Of a stretch of DNA of 60,000 nt, positions 48,978-59,485 are shown piece after piece. The translations under genes and the position numbers were made by a program. The notes below the pieces were generated by a model. The model saw only the letters and a list, made by a program, of their open reading frames with translations. It did not search any database and was not told the DNA's origin. This stretch comes from Nematostella vectensis. Its lineage: Eukaryota; Cnidaria; Anthozoa; Actiniaria; Edwardsiidae. The stretch is taken from positions 17,090,471-17,150,470 of the forward strand of contig NC_064037.1 in the NCBI RefSeq assembly GCF_932526225.1, in the 5' to 3' direction. How positions within the stretch are numbered: position 1 is the first letter of the stretch; each line of letters starts with the position of its first letter.

Positions 48978-51851
48978 ATGGCGGCAGCCCTACTGACATT
49001 TCCAGAATTCGACGTTGCAGAAACCAGCACTCAGGCTGCACGTTGGAAGAAATAGCTGTCCAGACTCAAGAACCTCCTCGTAGCATTGAACATCACCGAC
49101 AAGACCAGACAAAGAGCTCTACTGCTGCACTACGCCGGAGAAGCGACGAACGAGATTTTCGATACCCTGGCAGACACAGAAGCTGGAGCAGGCGACGATC
49201 CGTTCGAAAAAGCTGTTCAAGCCCTGACAGGATACTTTACTCCTAGACAGAACAGAGAGTTCGAGATCTACAAATTCCGCCAGGCAACCCAAGAACCCGA
49301 CGAGAGCATCACAGCGTTCCACACACGGCTACGACAGCTGGCAACCTCCTGCGAGTTCAACGATATCGACCGTGAAATCAAAACACAGATCGTACAGAGC
49401 TGTACTTCTCATAAGCTCCGGATGAAAGCCCTGGAAAATCCATCGTACTCCCTGACACAGCTTCTAGAGGCAGGCAAAGCCATGGAAATATCTAGATCCC
49501 AGGCGGCAAGCATCGAGAAGCAAGAGTCCGTGAATAAAATCGAGAAAGACCGACCGAACCATCGCCAAGGGAGAAAGAAAGATGGCCGACGTCGTCGAGA
49601 CAACGTGCGCAGCCAGCAGTCACGTGACCGGAAGCCAGTGCCTGAAAACCGGAAGTCGAGCGAAAAATGCCGGAATTGTGGTAGAGGATATCCCCACGCT
49701 GGTGGAAAAACATCGTGTCCTGCCTATCAAGCAGTTTGCCGAGGATGTGCTAAATCAAATCACTTCGAAGCCGTTTGCCGGTCAAAGAACAAGACCCCAG
49801 ACAGGAAGTCACGCCGACCTGTAAACAAAATAAGCGACAGCGAGTCCAGAGATGAAGAAGAGGCGTACACGTTCTCACTTAGTACACCCAAGACGAAGGA
49901 CCAGCCCTTCTTTAAGATAAAAGTGCAAGGAACCCCAGTCACATTAATGGCGGACTCTGGTGCTAGTATTAATGTCCTTGACGAAGAAGACTACTGGAAG
50001 TTGCCGAAAAGCGCAAAGTTAGAGCAGTCTGGCGTCAAGATATTCGCCTACCAGTCGACAAATCCCTTACAAGTCCTTGGAAAGTTCACCGCGATCACGG
50101 AGTCTACCACTAAGAATATCAGTGCGCGATTCTACGTGGTCAAAGGATCGGGCGGCTCACTGTTAAGCTGGAAAACTTCCCAAGAGCTCAATCTCCTCCA
50201 GACGGTGCAGCAAGTAACTGCGAAGACGCCCCAAGGCAAGACCAAGGTCAACGAGCTCACAAGCCTCATCGACGAATATGACGACCTGTTCCATGGGCTA
50301 GGCAAGCTGAAGAACTATCAGATAAAGCTACACATCGACGAAAACACACCACCTGTTGCACAGCCGCACAGAAGGGTCCCGTTTCACGTTCGCAAGCAGC
50401 TAGAGGAACAGCTACAGCGGAACGAAGAGCTTGGCGTGATAGAACGCGTCGAAGGCCCTACACCCTGGGTGTCCCCTATAGTGGTTGCGCCGAAACCAAA
50501 GTCCCCAGGCAAGATACGTGTGTGTGTCGACATGCGCCAGGCGAACAAGGCGATCAAGCGCGAATGTCACGTCACGCCGACCATCAAGGAGATGATAGGA
50601 GATTTAAACGGAGCGAAGGTTTTCAGCAAACTTGACCTCAACCAAGGATACAACCAGCTCGAATTGGCGCCCGAGTCGAGATACATCACCACTTTCAGCA
50701 CCCACATGGGCCTAATGCGCTGCAAACGTCTCAACTTCGGAATCTCGAGTGCTGCAGAGATTTTCCAGAATGTAATCCGAGAGACACTGGAAGACGTCGA
50801 TGGTGCGATAAATATCAGTGACGACGTACTCGTATTTGGCAAGACACAGGAGGAGCACGACCGAAATCTGAGGGCAGTCTTCAAACGGCTGAGAGAAAAG
50901 GGCCTAACCCTCAACAAAAGCAAGTGCAAGTACGGCAAGGAGAAGCTGGAGTTCTTTGGGTACGTGTTCTCCAAAGACGGCATATCCCCTGACCCCAAGA
51001 AAGTCGAAGACGTGGTCAACCTTCAGACACCGTCAACAGCATCAGAAGTACGCAGCCTATTAGGAATGACGAACTACTGCTCAAGGTTCATCCCAGACTA
51101 CGCCACCAAGACCGAGCCACTACGCAAGCTCACCCACAAGGACCAACCGTGGTGTTGGACGGCCGAGCACGACAGCGCAGTCAGCCAGCTGAAGGACGCA
51201 CTAGTAAGCGCACCCGTAACCGCCTACTTCGACCCCGAGAGGCGCACTGAGGTATCTGTTGATGCCAGTCCCGTTGGTTTGGCCGCCATCCTATCCCAAG
51301 TAGAACCCAAGACCGATGCGAGACACGTCATAACTTATGCGAGCCGGTCTCTGACGGAAACAGAACAGCGATATAGTCAGACGGAACGAGAAGCCCTCGC
51401 GGTGGTATGGGCATGTGAGTATCTGCACCTATACATATACGGCAAACCAGTGACGGTATACACGGATCACAAGCCCCTGGTGTCCATCTACGGCAACGCA
51501 AACTCAAAGCCACCCGCAAGAATCGAGAGATGGGCGCTGAGACTTCAGCCTTACCAAGTCACCGTAAAGTATCAGCGAGGTGAAGAAAACCCTGCGGATT
51601 ACCTATCCCGTCATCCAACAAAGTTCGCAGCTGAGACGAGCAGACAACAGAAGGTGGCAGAAGAATATGTCAATTATCTCACAAAGACATCTACTCCAAA
51701 AGCCCTCAAAACACAAGACATCGAGAAAGCGACAGAGAGCGACGCAACACTGCAGGCTGTGGCCGAAGCCATACGCAAAGGGAACTGGCACAGTGCGGTA
51801 AAGCGTCCAAGTGTTGACAAGACAGATTTTACTCGAGAGGGTAAAGGATGA
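48978..51851 (+). pseudogene. gag-pol (gag, protease, RT, RNase H) of the LTR element
   Basis: The frame starts at ATG 48978 and has one TAG at 49053-49055. It is then open for 921 codons. In order: a gag domain with an FHTRLRQLA motif; a Cys/His knuckle region (CRNCGRGYPHAGGKTSC); protease with ADSGAS; reverse transcriptase with FSKLDLNQGY, FGISSAAEIFQ and an active-site ISDDVLVFG (the first position is Ile rather than Tyr/Phe); and RNase H with VSVDASPVGLAAIL and YTDHKPL. It stops at 51849-51851, where the downstream integrase lies in another frame. Confidence 0.92.
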
Positions 51852-52995
51852 GCTGACGATGAACGAGTCCGGCAACCTTATTTTACGCGGAACACACATA
51901 GTCATCCCCAAGAGTCTACAATGTCACGTGGTGAAGCTGGCGCATGAAGGTCACCAAGGGCTAGTGAAGACCAAGTCACTTCTACGTGAGAAAGTGTGGT
52001 TCCCCAACATTGACAAGCAAGTCGAAAGCATGGTGAAGTCGTGTAGCGCGTGTCTGATTACTACACCCGAGAATACGCGGGAACCCCTACAAATGTCTCC
52101 TCTCCCGAAGGCACCATGGACGGAAGTCAGCGTGGACTTCGCTGAGCTAGCGAGCAAGGAATACCTTCTGCTGATCGTCGATGACTACACGAGGTTCCCG
52201 ATCGTCGAAATCGTGTCTTCTACCTCCGCAACAACGGTACTGCCCAAGCTGGACAAAGTGTTCTCGGAATACGGAGTCCCTGAAGTAGTGAGATCGGACA
52301 ACGGTCCCCCATTCAACGGCAAGGAATTCGCATCATTCGCAGATGACCTCGGATTCAAGCATCGAAAGGTCACTCCCAAATGGGCAAGAGCGAACGGAGA
52401 AGTGGAGAGGTTCGTCCGGACCGTGAAGAAAGTGATCAAGACTGCGAAGACGGAGAACAAGAGTTACAAGCAAGAAATGCAGAGGCTGCTGAAAAACTAC
52501 CGCGCAACGCCTCACAGCACGACAAGAGTCGCTCCAGCAACAGCGTTGTTCAGAAGGCCGCTGAGAACGAAGTTGCCTCAGACCGCAGTACCCTGCGCCG
52601 ATCAAGAGATCCGACAGCGTGACCAAGCGGCAAAGGAGAAGATGAAGCAGTATGCGGATAACAAGCGGTATGTCAAACCTTCGACTCTAGCGGAAGGAGA
52701 TACGGTTCTAGTGAAGCGGGACGAATCAAAGCGGAAGAGCGACACACCCTACGACGCAAGACCACGCATGATCGTAGGAAAGAAAGGTTCTATGGTCACA
52801 GCGCAAGACGAGGATGGTGTTAAGGTCACAAGAAACTCGTCCTTCTTCAAGAGGGTACCTGCACCTGCGGAAGACCAAGATGATGTCCCCGATCAAGATC
52901 GACCTACCCAGGCAGATGTCACCCCTCCGCAGCGTTACCCGCAACGCGTACGATCACGCCCGCACAAGTTAGATGACTATGTTTGCGACAAGTAG
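51811..52995 (+). CDS. Integrase portion of pol, shifted frame
   Basis: This frame overlaps the upstream one by about 40 bp. It has the HHCC finger (HVVKLAHEGH... CSACL), the catalytic D, D, E (SVDFAEL, RSDNGPPF, NGEVERF) and a basic C-terminus. Since RNase H and integrase are normally one frame, an indel is more likely than programmed shifting. Confidence 0.9.
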   Translation: MLTRQILLERVKDELTMNESGNLILRGTHIVIPKSLQCHVVKLAHEGHQGLVKTKSLLREKVWFPNIDKQVESMVKSCSACLITTPENTREPLQMSPLPKAPWTEVSVDFAELASKEYLLLIVDDYTRFPIVEIVSSTSATTVLPKLDKVFSEYGVPEVVRSDNGPPFNGKEFASFADDLGFKHRKVTPKWARANGEVERFVRTVKKVIKTAKTENKSYKQEMQRLLKNYRATPHSTTRVAPATALFRRPLRTKLPQTAVPCADQEIRQRDQAAKEKMKQYADNKRYVKPSTLAEGDTVLVKRDESKRKSDTPYDARPRMIVGKKGSMVTAQDEDGVKVTRNSSFFKRVPAPAEDQDDVPDQDRPTQADVTPPQRYPQRVRSRPHKLDDYVCDK

Positions 52996-53164
52996 TCATC
53001 TCCCAAACGAACTATGTTAGAACTGTTGATTTTGAACTTTATGTTTAGAGCTAATGATAGACTAAAGGACTTAGTTTCACCAGGTCATTTTGATTGTATA
53101 CTTTAATTTAGTTTGAATTACGTCTACTATATATGTGTTAGGTTTTCTCCAAAGAAGGGAGAAA

Positions 53165-53348
53165 TGTAATATTGTAAATGTCACCTTGGTAACGCGTGAT
53201 TTGAGTTGATTTTATGACCAAGCATGTAACTAGCGAGTCAGTCGTTTGCTGACCGTTGACCAGCAATGTAGTAAAAGAACCATTCACTCACTATTCGACT
53301 TTATTCACTCACTATCAGTCTTTATTCAAGACACCAAAAAACATTACA
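53165..53348 (+). repeat. 3' LTR
   Basis: This 184-bp copy differs from the 5' LTR mainly by a 15-bp tandem duplication of TTATTCACTCACTAT. Confidence 0.95.
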
Positions 53349-53353
53349 ACACA

Positions 53354-53553
53354 TATTGTACAAGATGGAGAGGGTCCAATCTCAGCTTGGTGGTTCGGAC
53401 TGTGGGTTATTTGCGTTGGCGTTTGCCACTTCAGTTTGATTTGGTGAAGACCCAAAAAAAGGTACTAAGACCAAGGTGCTATGAGAGAGCACTTTATAAA
53501 GTGCTTGTCTTTCCTCACAATGGAGCAGTGATATGCAGCGAAAGGTTCAACTG
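53354..53553 (+). pseudogene. 3' remnant of the C48 protease domain
   Basis: After the target duplication the frame of 48740 resumes with ILYKMERVQSQLGGSDCG, the Cys box of C48 peptidases. Stops follow after FATSV and RY; coding-like words (DQGAMREHFIKCLSFL) continue to about 53538. Confidence 0.75.
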
Positions 53554-53990
53554 AGCAGATGGACAGATAGGCAGCCTATGCCAGTGAACACCGTGAAAGG
53601 CCAGTGTTACAGCTAAAACTTCATTTGAAGTTCTCATGAGCGACCACACTCGGGAAGTGGAAATTATGGTCGGTTAGAGCGGTCGCTTAGCATAGAGCTT
53701 TGACTTTATGTTTATAATGGTGAATTGCCGCTGATGTTTGTTTGCAGGCTCGTTGTATTTTAATAATGCGGCAATTCTTTTGGTTGAAATGATAATATAC
53801 ACAAGCTTAAGTAAAATGTTTTATATTATAATAAACAAATTCTACAAGAATTGTATTTCCCATCTTTCTTATTTGAAAACTACATACAGAATACTTTAAG
53901 CCTATATTCCGCTGCCACGTTAGAGGTGTCGCTCAAATACATTATAAATTGTACCGCTTTATTGGCTGGTGTACAAAAAAATATATCGCA
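53554..53990. other. Spacer
   Basis: No gene is seen. It separates the plus-strand C48 remnant from the minus-strand C2H2 gene. Confidence 0.5.
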
Positions 53991-54948
53991 TTATCTAGGA
54001 CAATAAACATAAAGTTCCACGACGTCTTTTACAATGCTACTTTTTTTTATAAAAAAGCGCACAGTCAGTTTTCCATTTCTTGTACGAAACATATTTGGCC
54101 ACCAAATAAGCTCTAATTCTCTCGTTGCCCTGCCCTCGCCCTCGTTTATTTCAATAGAGGACATGAAGTCTGGTTGTTGCGCCTGGGCAAGAGAGCTGCA
54201 GGCTCGTTTTCTTGCCAACTCCAACATGGCATCCGCATTACCTGAACAACCATCGTGGTTCTTTAGTATGCGTTCATTTTTGAAGTATACTTTGGGCTCT
54301 ACATAAGGGAAACATTTCAAAAAGGTATCCAAGTCAAAGATCTTGTATGAAAGTCTTCTTGTGCCCCTTGAATAAATAGGGACTCTGCTTCTTGCCTCCC
54401 GCACTAAGTATAGGGGTGAACCAATTTTGTGAAGTAATCCATGAAAAATAAAATGTGGCAACTGCGGGTATTCTATCTTGCACCACCGTCCTGCAAACAC
54501 GAAAATATAATAATGTATTATAAGAAAATTAAAAAGCTGGCCACAACTAGTCCACGGCACCGATTTCAGAAAGGCATTGTTTTTTTGTTATAACGGAAAA
54601 GAGCATACTGTTACCAGAATACCCTACTTGTCTTTACGCTAAGGTTGGTATATATTGCAAAACTTTGAAAAATTACGAATATGATTTAAACAAACCTGGT
54701 AAACGGGGGTGTAGTGAAGCGTTTATTCTTTCGGTAAGTCCTGCGAACCACATGAAGAAATGTTCGCTTTTAGCGCACTTTGGCGTGGGCTTGGGAACCG
54801 GTATGTTCTTGTCGTCGAAAAAATCATGGTCATTAAGATCGACGGTCTCATCAGGATGCCGATTAATATAATGTGTTTGAAGAGAATAGAGTGTCTTGAA
54901 TTTTTTGTTGCAAAACTTACATACGCAGTGAAAAATGGCGAAACACAA
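53991..54948 (-). CDS. Unrecognised two-exon protein with an N-terminal C2H2 zinc finger
   Basis: Exon 1 (about 54948-54696) and exon 2 (54490-53991) join in phase 1 across a GT-AG intron (CCAG/GTTTGT; TTTGCAG). The joined frame is open for about 250 codons. It starts with a classical finger, CKFCNKKFKTLYSLQTHYI then NRH (C-x2-C-x12-H-x4-H), then an acidic-to-basic linker and a longer domain with FFMWFAGLTERINASL, LPHFIFHGLLHKIG and VREARSRVPIYSRGTRR. No family is recognised. There is no ATG at the 5' end of exon 1, so an upstream exon is likely (an acceptor-like CTCGCAG lies just before). It has no stops, unlike all its neighbours. Confidence 0.6.
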
Positions 54949-55620
54949 AATTATGGCTGCGAGCTAACGTCGATCTACCTCAGTTGTCGGTAACAGCGGT
55001 AAATTACACCATTAATTTGGGCGTAGATTTTCCGTACACTTTCCGTTTTAAGTTTTTAAGTTTTGTTGACATTTGCCATTAAAAGGGCAAAAAACCATAA
55101 TAATGTAACCTTTTTTAAGATTCTTTGCTGCATTTGATTTTAAACAAAAGATGAATTTAATAAATCTCAATTACAGCAAAAAGGATTTGTGTAGATGGTC
55201 CTAAGGCTTCATCTGCCTGGAACGATCTGGAGTAGTCAGTAGTCACCCTTTCTAAAGTTCCGTTCTTTTGTTGAAGACCTTCCGTTTCAGTCGATTTGCT
55301 TTTTAAAAGCTATAACTTATAAACGGGTAACAAAAATATTTTCTCTTTCGTAGCTCTATTTGTACGATAAGAGCTTCGCCACATGAATGAAATATAGTGA
55401 TATCTGGTCTAAACAACAACACAGTGAAGTTCTAAAGCTAAACTTTAAAAATAATCATGATCGCGGGCCCTTAAAGGAAATAGCAGGGTTGTTACGGACC
55501 AGGTAAAAGCTAATTACTGGTATCAGCGCCGCTTGGCCTGGTATAGCTTATAAAGAGAGCTTCACCGAAAAAGTACGATTATTTATTGTGGTGTTTTGAC
55601 AACAAATCGAAACAAACGAA
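54949..55620. other. Divergent intergenic spacer
   Basis: This lies between the minus-strand C2H2 gene and the plus-strand kinase gene, so it may hold both promoters. No specific site was recognised. Confidence 0.4.
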
Positions 55621-56647
55621 ATGAATCAGCCTTGGATAAAGAGCCGCGAGCATACAGAAGAAGAAAAGCGCGAGCAAAAAAGAAGGTGGAGGCAAAGACA
55701 AAAGGAGAAAAAGAGGGCCAAGAAACAAGCAGATGAAGTCGTGAAGGAACAACCATTTGTTGCTGACGAACAAAGTAAAAGCGAAAGAAGAGTATGCGAA
55801 CGAGTTTCAAAACCAGTCCAGCCACTCTGCAGAGGCAAACAAATGGTGGAAATGGCACTAGCTTGTCCCATGCAACCGCCCCTAGCTTTACCTAAAGTTG
55901 AAACCCAAGCGCAAGCAAAAGTCAAAGTTCTGAAAAAAGATAGAGCTAGCTCGAAAACTTATGTACGCACTTTAGTGCCACAAATCGACCCGGTCTTAAT
56001 CACAAATTCGTCAGCCAAGCCAATCGGACGTGGAAGTTTCGGAAAGTGCTTTCTAGCCAAGAATAGAGGGATAGATGTTGTTGTTAAAAAGCTGAAAAGA
56101 AACGACGAGCGGGCGAGACGAGGCGGAGCACGAAGGAAAGATCATATTTTCTCTCGGGACACGCTTTCGCTTGCCCTTGTGCTTCGGGATTATGACAAGA
56201 GAAAAACCTTATGCTGTTGTTTTGAAAGCGCATGGTGTCACGCTCTTCGAAGCTAGCAATTCGTCGCTACTTTCAAAACAACAGTTCAATGCAGTGTTTC
56301 AGAAGATCTGCAGTACTGTTGAATATATACACTATAAAGGATATCTACACAATGACATCAAATCAAATAACGTTTTAGTCGAGGAACGGGAAGAGCAATA
56401 CTGACCTGTTATCATCGACTTCGGGAAAAGCTGCCACAAGGACTCTCAAGTCCCACGAGAGAAGCTTTCTTCCGCCGAATACATCGCCCCAGAAGTTCGC
56501 GTCCCTGGCAGCAGGAACACCAACGCCAGTGATGTGTTTTCTTTGGGATTCATTTCTTTGGGTTTTCACAAGGACTTTGAGGTAGTTATAAAGGAAGCTA
56601 CCAATTTTTCTGCTAGAAGCAGACCATCAATTAGAGACCTTAGGTAA
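55621..56647 (+). pseudogene. Protein kinase gene with frameshift and stop
   Basis: From ATG 55621 the protein starts with a basic coiled coil (REHTEEEKREQKRRWRQRQK), then a glycine loop IGRGSFGKC and a VAIK-type lysine in DVVVKKLKR. The frame then shifts near 56150, continues at FGIMTREKPYAVVLKAHG, and reaches the catalytic loop YLHNDIKSNNVLV. A TGA at 56402-56404 follows, then VIIDFGKSC (DFG) and EYIAPEV (APE), ending at TAA 56645-56647. The loop has HND where HRD is usual; Asp, Lys and Asn are kept. Kinases of this HND type next to transposon-like genes are known to me from cnidarian genomes, but that is recall, not a search. Confidence 0.8.
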
Positions 56648-57337
56648 AAGATTAAAAACATTGTGTAGCCTGGACAAAATAGATTTGTAAGAAAGAAATT
56701 CAGCCTGTATGCTTACTTTATGCGTAGCTAGCGGTGTTATTTGGTCTTGGAGTAGTGTGGTTCGGTACTCGTATAGTTAAGGTTTGGTAAGCCTATGGTC
56801 TTTTCGGTTTTAGATTTCTCTTTGCCTTTAATAAAGCATTGAAATCGAGAAAATTGACTATACTTATATAACTGTGTCTGTCGTGAGGGATACACGGCGA
56901 GTACTTCCTTCGCACATGTAACACTAACCCAGGCACAAACCCCATCCCTGCTGGCACTATTTGTAACACATATCGTACTCCAGGCTCCGTGACGTTGAAA
57001 GATATAAACAGTAGTTGTGTTATACGACCCAGCGTGTGCTGACAGATTTTATACACCTTTTGACCACTAATCCCCTGCTAAGGTGTACTTTTGCACGCCT
57101 AAAATAGGTGTGCAAAACCATTTCAGACCGGCTAGGGCTCCTCATGGTAATAAAAAGAAAGTGTCCTTGAAGTCGTGTGTTGTTTTTTCTTCTTCATACG
57201 GACGTCTCCCTTACGGTAGCGGGTAGCGGCGATGGGGGTGGCGTTTCTTGGTCCCGGTCCACACTGCTGCTGTGGCTCTCTTCGTCGCTCTCTAAGGGTG
57301 AGGGCGGAGGGGCGTGTGGGGTGTAGTTGTTGGTTTT
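56648..57337. other. Spacer with a small inverted repeat
   Basis: There is no gene. A hairpin-forming GGTGTACTTTTGCACGCC / GGTGTGCAAAACCA lies at 57080-57120. Confidence 0.4.
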
Positions 57338-57947
57338 CTAGGACCACACGGAGCGCGCGGAGCTTGTTGGGGTCCAAGAGGATCTTGTTAATTTTTCGCC
57401 TTTTTTCTTGAATCCCTTCTCCGTCGTCGCTGTCGACCTCCCAGGAGGTGGCGTAGGAGGAGAAGGAGGGCCAGCTGCTGTTGCTGTTCTCCCCTTCCTC
57501 CTCTTCTTGGTGAGTGTTGTTCTCCTCCTCGTCGCTATCGTTTCCCGTGAGGTCGACGAGGGCGATTTTTTTAGGGAGGCGTCCATGAGTGGTTTCTTGG
57601 GGGAGAGCATAGCGACGGGCGTACCTAAGGGCTCTTCATCACTGGGTTTCTCTACCTCCTCCTCCTCGGTGGTTTCCCTCTCTTCTTCTTTTGCCTCCTC
57701 CTCCTCTCTCTCCCTCGCCAGGCGTTGTTTCTCGATCTTTTGGTTCTCGAGGAACCGCAGTTTTCGAGCCTCCTGCAGCAGCTCGTCGCCGCGTACTCTC
57801 AACGCCACGGCGGTGCGCTCTATGCATTGAGCCTTTCCAAATCCATCGAGTGAACAGCAACAACAGGTTACCGCGCAGGGAACGTCGATATCTACGCTGA
57901 ATTAATCCCCGGGTCTTGGGGGCGGGGGAATGGACTTGGTTGTTCAT
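57338..57947 (-). pseudogene. Charged coiled-coil protein, probably frameshifted
   Basis: An ATG at 57947 opens MNNQVHSPAPKTRGLIQ. Near 57895 the coding signal appears to move to a second frame reading VDIDVPCAVTCCCCSLDGFG and KAQCIERTAVALRV, then a long helical stretch (ELLQEARKLRFLENQKIEKQ) and Glu/Lys-rich repeats, then a Ser/Thr/Lys-rich tail to 57338. The alternative is two unrelated frames. The Cys cluster could bind metal or be acylated. No family is recognised. Confidence 0.4.
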
Positions 57948-58389
57948 GGTTTTCTTCTTGAGGTTTCGGTTCTTTTCTTGTGGCGTAGTAAAATTAAAAG
58001 TCTTGTCAATGTGGCGTGTTTTTAAAGGGTGACGTGTTGCTCGTGGGCTAAGTTCTCATTGGTGCTTGGTGGACAGTTCTTTTGTGCTTGTTGTGGGGTC
58101 TTTTTAGTTCGTGGACGTCGGGGTTTTCTTTGTGGTTTCGGTGCGAGGGTTTGACAGGCTTTTGACAAGGTTTTCTTTTTTGTGGACTGTTTTTCTTGCA
58201 TTGTTTTCGTGGGGGCGGTTGGGTTCTGTTCTGACTTGTCTTAGGTTTGACAGGTTAGAGAAGCGCGATTTTGCATGGGTGACAGCTCAGGAAGTTGTGG
58301 GGGAAAAACAAGTGACGTGGCCATCCGTTTTTATCACCGTTGAAAAAACTTCAAGACGACATTGCGCGACCATCTTAAGGAGAAAAAAC
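57948..58389. other. GT-rich spacer, probably a divergent control region
   Basis: Transcription would diverge from here toward the coiled-coil gene (minus) and the RING gene (plus). An open plus frame runs in from 58111, but its composition is GT-driven. Confidence 0.4.
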
Positions 58390-58632
58390 ATGGAGTGTTT
58401 TATTTGTATGGGCGGTGTGGATGGACGTGTGAAGATCGCGAATTGTTGCAAGCAAAAGGTGCACGATGAATGTTTACGGGGATGGCACGCCACCCAATGG
58501 TTTCGTGGGCTCGATATTACGTGTGCCCATTGTCGGGCGAAGGCCCCGCGGCCTCCGTCACAGCCATCTACAACCCAGGCCCACCGAGGAACGCTACCCC
58601 ATCACGTTTTTTGGCAGCGGGATATGTCTTAG
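58390..58632 (+). CDS. Small RING finger protein
   Basis: An 80-codon ORF starts MECFICMGGVDGRVKIANCC and continues KQKVHDECLRGWHA and CAHCRAKAPRPP. The order C-x2-C, C, H-x2-C, C-x2-C is a compact RING/RING-variant domain, the E3 ubiquitin ligase fold; the rest is a short Pro/Ser tail. Size and context are like the single-domain RING proteins of large DNA viruses and virus-like elements. The frame is open further upstream, but this ATG places the RING right at the N-terminus. Confidence 0.65.
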   Translation: MECFICMGGVDGRVKIANCCKQKVHDECLRGWHATQWFRGLDITCAHCRAKAPRPPSQPSTTQAHRGTLPHHVFWQRDMS

Positions 58633-59108
58633 TGTCCAGGATAGGATCGTAGCGAATGGTCTGGGTAGGCAACCGAGGCTCCTCAGCTGTGGATGCCCAC
58701 CGAAACTGCCGAGACCCGCAGTGATTATAGACTCCCTGATGACCCTTGGGGGATCGATAGATGGATGTTGGGCGAGGCCCACCATAGGGATACTGGAACT
58801 ATCGATTTTAGTACGGGGCAAAGAAGAGGAGGAAGATAAGATAAAAAGATAAAATCTCTTAGTGAACGTGTTGTGTTGAATTTGCATCGTTAACGGGTGG
58901 TGGTGGGGTGATCGATGGGGTGACAGGGTAGTGACAGGGAGGGGACAGCTTGCGAATGTTTTTGTATTGTTTTTCTTTTTGAGTTATATTTTGGGTGACA
59001 GGTTGGAATGCGGGTGTTTCGAAGCGATTACCATAACGCTTTGGTGGTTTTGACTCGTGGATTTATTTATTTATTATTATTTATTTTATTTTGGGTGGTG
59101 AGGGTGAT
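58633..59108. other. Spacer
   Basis: Overlapping short frames exist but none has a domain. GACAGG words recur at 58920-59005. Confidence 0.4.
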
Positions 59109-59485
59109 GGCTAGCGTGGCCCAGTCCCATAGGGAGTTTGCGTTGAATGGTCAGTTTGACGTCCATGTGGTGCGCACTCACATGCCTCGTGGGGGAGGAC
59201 GGACTCGTTGTGGTCAAGGCCGACGCGGTGTGGATTTGGAGCAATTACGTAAGAACAGCAAGTCCGTGGTGCGCATTCTTACCTGAGGACACGGTGGCCA
59301 TCCTTTCTAGCCAAGGGTACCGTCAACACGATGTGCAGTCCTCCAAAGCGCTTCTTTGGCTCCAGTACCGCATCCAGCGCGATTGGGTGACCCTCCAAAC
59401 CGTCTTGAGCGCCCAAGGCGAGTTTCGGGTGGGGCCCTACAAAGTGGACGGGTACGCGGCGGCCACAGGGACGGTCTACGTGGTG
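59109..59485 (+). pseudogene. Upstream nuclease-like region of a viral/Polinton-type DNA polymerase B, partial
   Basis: An ATG at 59109 opens MASVAQSHREFALNGQFDVH. Near 59195 the signal moves to another frame: GEDGLVVVKADAVWIW, SSKALLWLQYRIQRDW, then GPYKVDGYAAATGTVY. In protein-primed DNA polymerases of Polintons and related elements a domain with a KVDGY...TVYEFHGC signature precedes the exonuclease and polymerase domains. Here the match stops at TVYV beside a donor-like GTG/GTGAGC at 59482, so the EFHGC part may lie in a later exon or be lost. At least one frameshift is needed. No polymerase motif is inside the window. Confidence 0.5.

Larger units (their letters stand above)
48741..53348 (+). 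mobile_element. Ty3-type LTR retrotransposon, nearly full length but defective
   Basis: The element has direct LTRs of 169 and 184 bp starting TGTAAT and ending TTACA, and is flanked by 5-bp target duplications ACACA (48736-48740 and 53349-53353). A primer-binding-like TGGCGACGAG lies next to the 5' LTR, and a purine tract (AAAGAAGGGAGAAA) precedes the 3' LTR. The domain order gag, protease, reverse transcriptase, RNase H, integrase identifies a Ty3/mdg4 (Metaviridae) element. The LTRs differ by a few substitutions and one 15-bp tandem duplication, so insertion is fairly recent. A stop in gag and a frameshift before integrase break the coding region. Confidence 0.95.
42470..53553 (+). pseudogene. 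Multi-exon gene with C-terminal Ulp1-like (C48) protease domain, decayed
   Basis: Exons with matching phases lie at 42817-43038, 43399-43633, 43975-44083, 44277-44380, 44564-44661, 44766-44845, 45025-45299, 45672-45814, 46024-46105, 46749-46841, 47259-47478, 47645-47731 and 47976-48740, continuing at 53354 after an inserted retrotransposon. The central part has conserved-looking motifs (GFCLLLPKKDNPDFQLGGRG, CMFCHAIRSCSEKC, DYGHMTIEHASMLFRNH, SNQGFEASHKVHRQLYLRAT). The C-terminus has the C48 order: His in AHWVCVSS, Asp in VKVYDSGG, Cys in GGSDCGLFALAFA. Ulp1-type domains are SUMO/ubiquitin-like proteases often carried by DNA transposons. Breaks: frameshifts around 42610-42850, TGA at 42913-42915, stop at 48521-48523, stops after the Cys motif, and the insertion. 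The upstream family is not recognised. Confidence 0.75.

Noticed and set aside
51811-51851. Programmed frameshift between RNase H and integrase
   Set aside because: No slippery site or structure was evident, and the same element has a stop in gag, so mutational decay is simpler.
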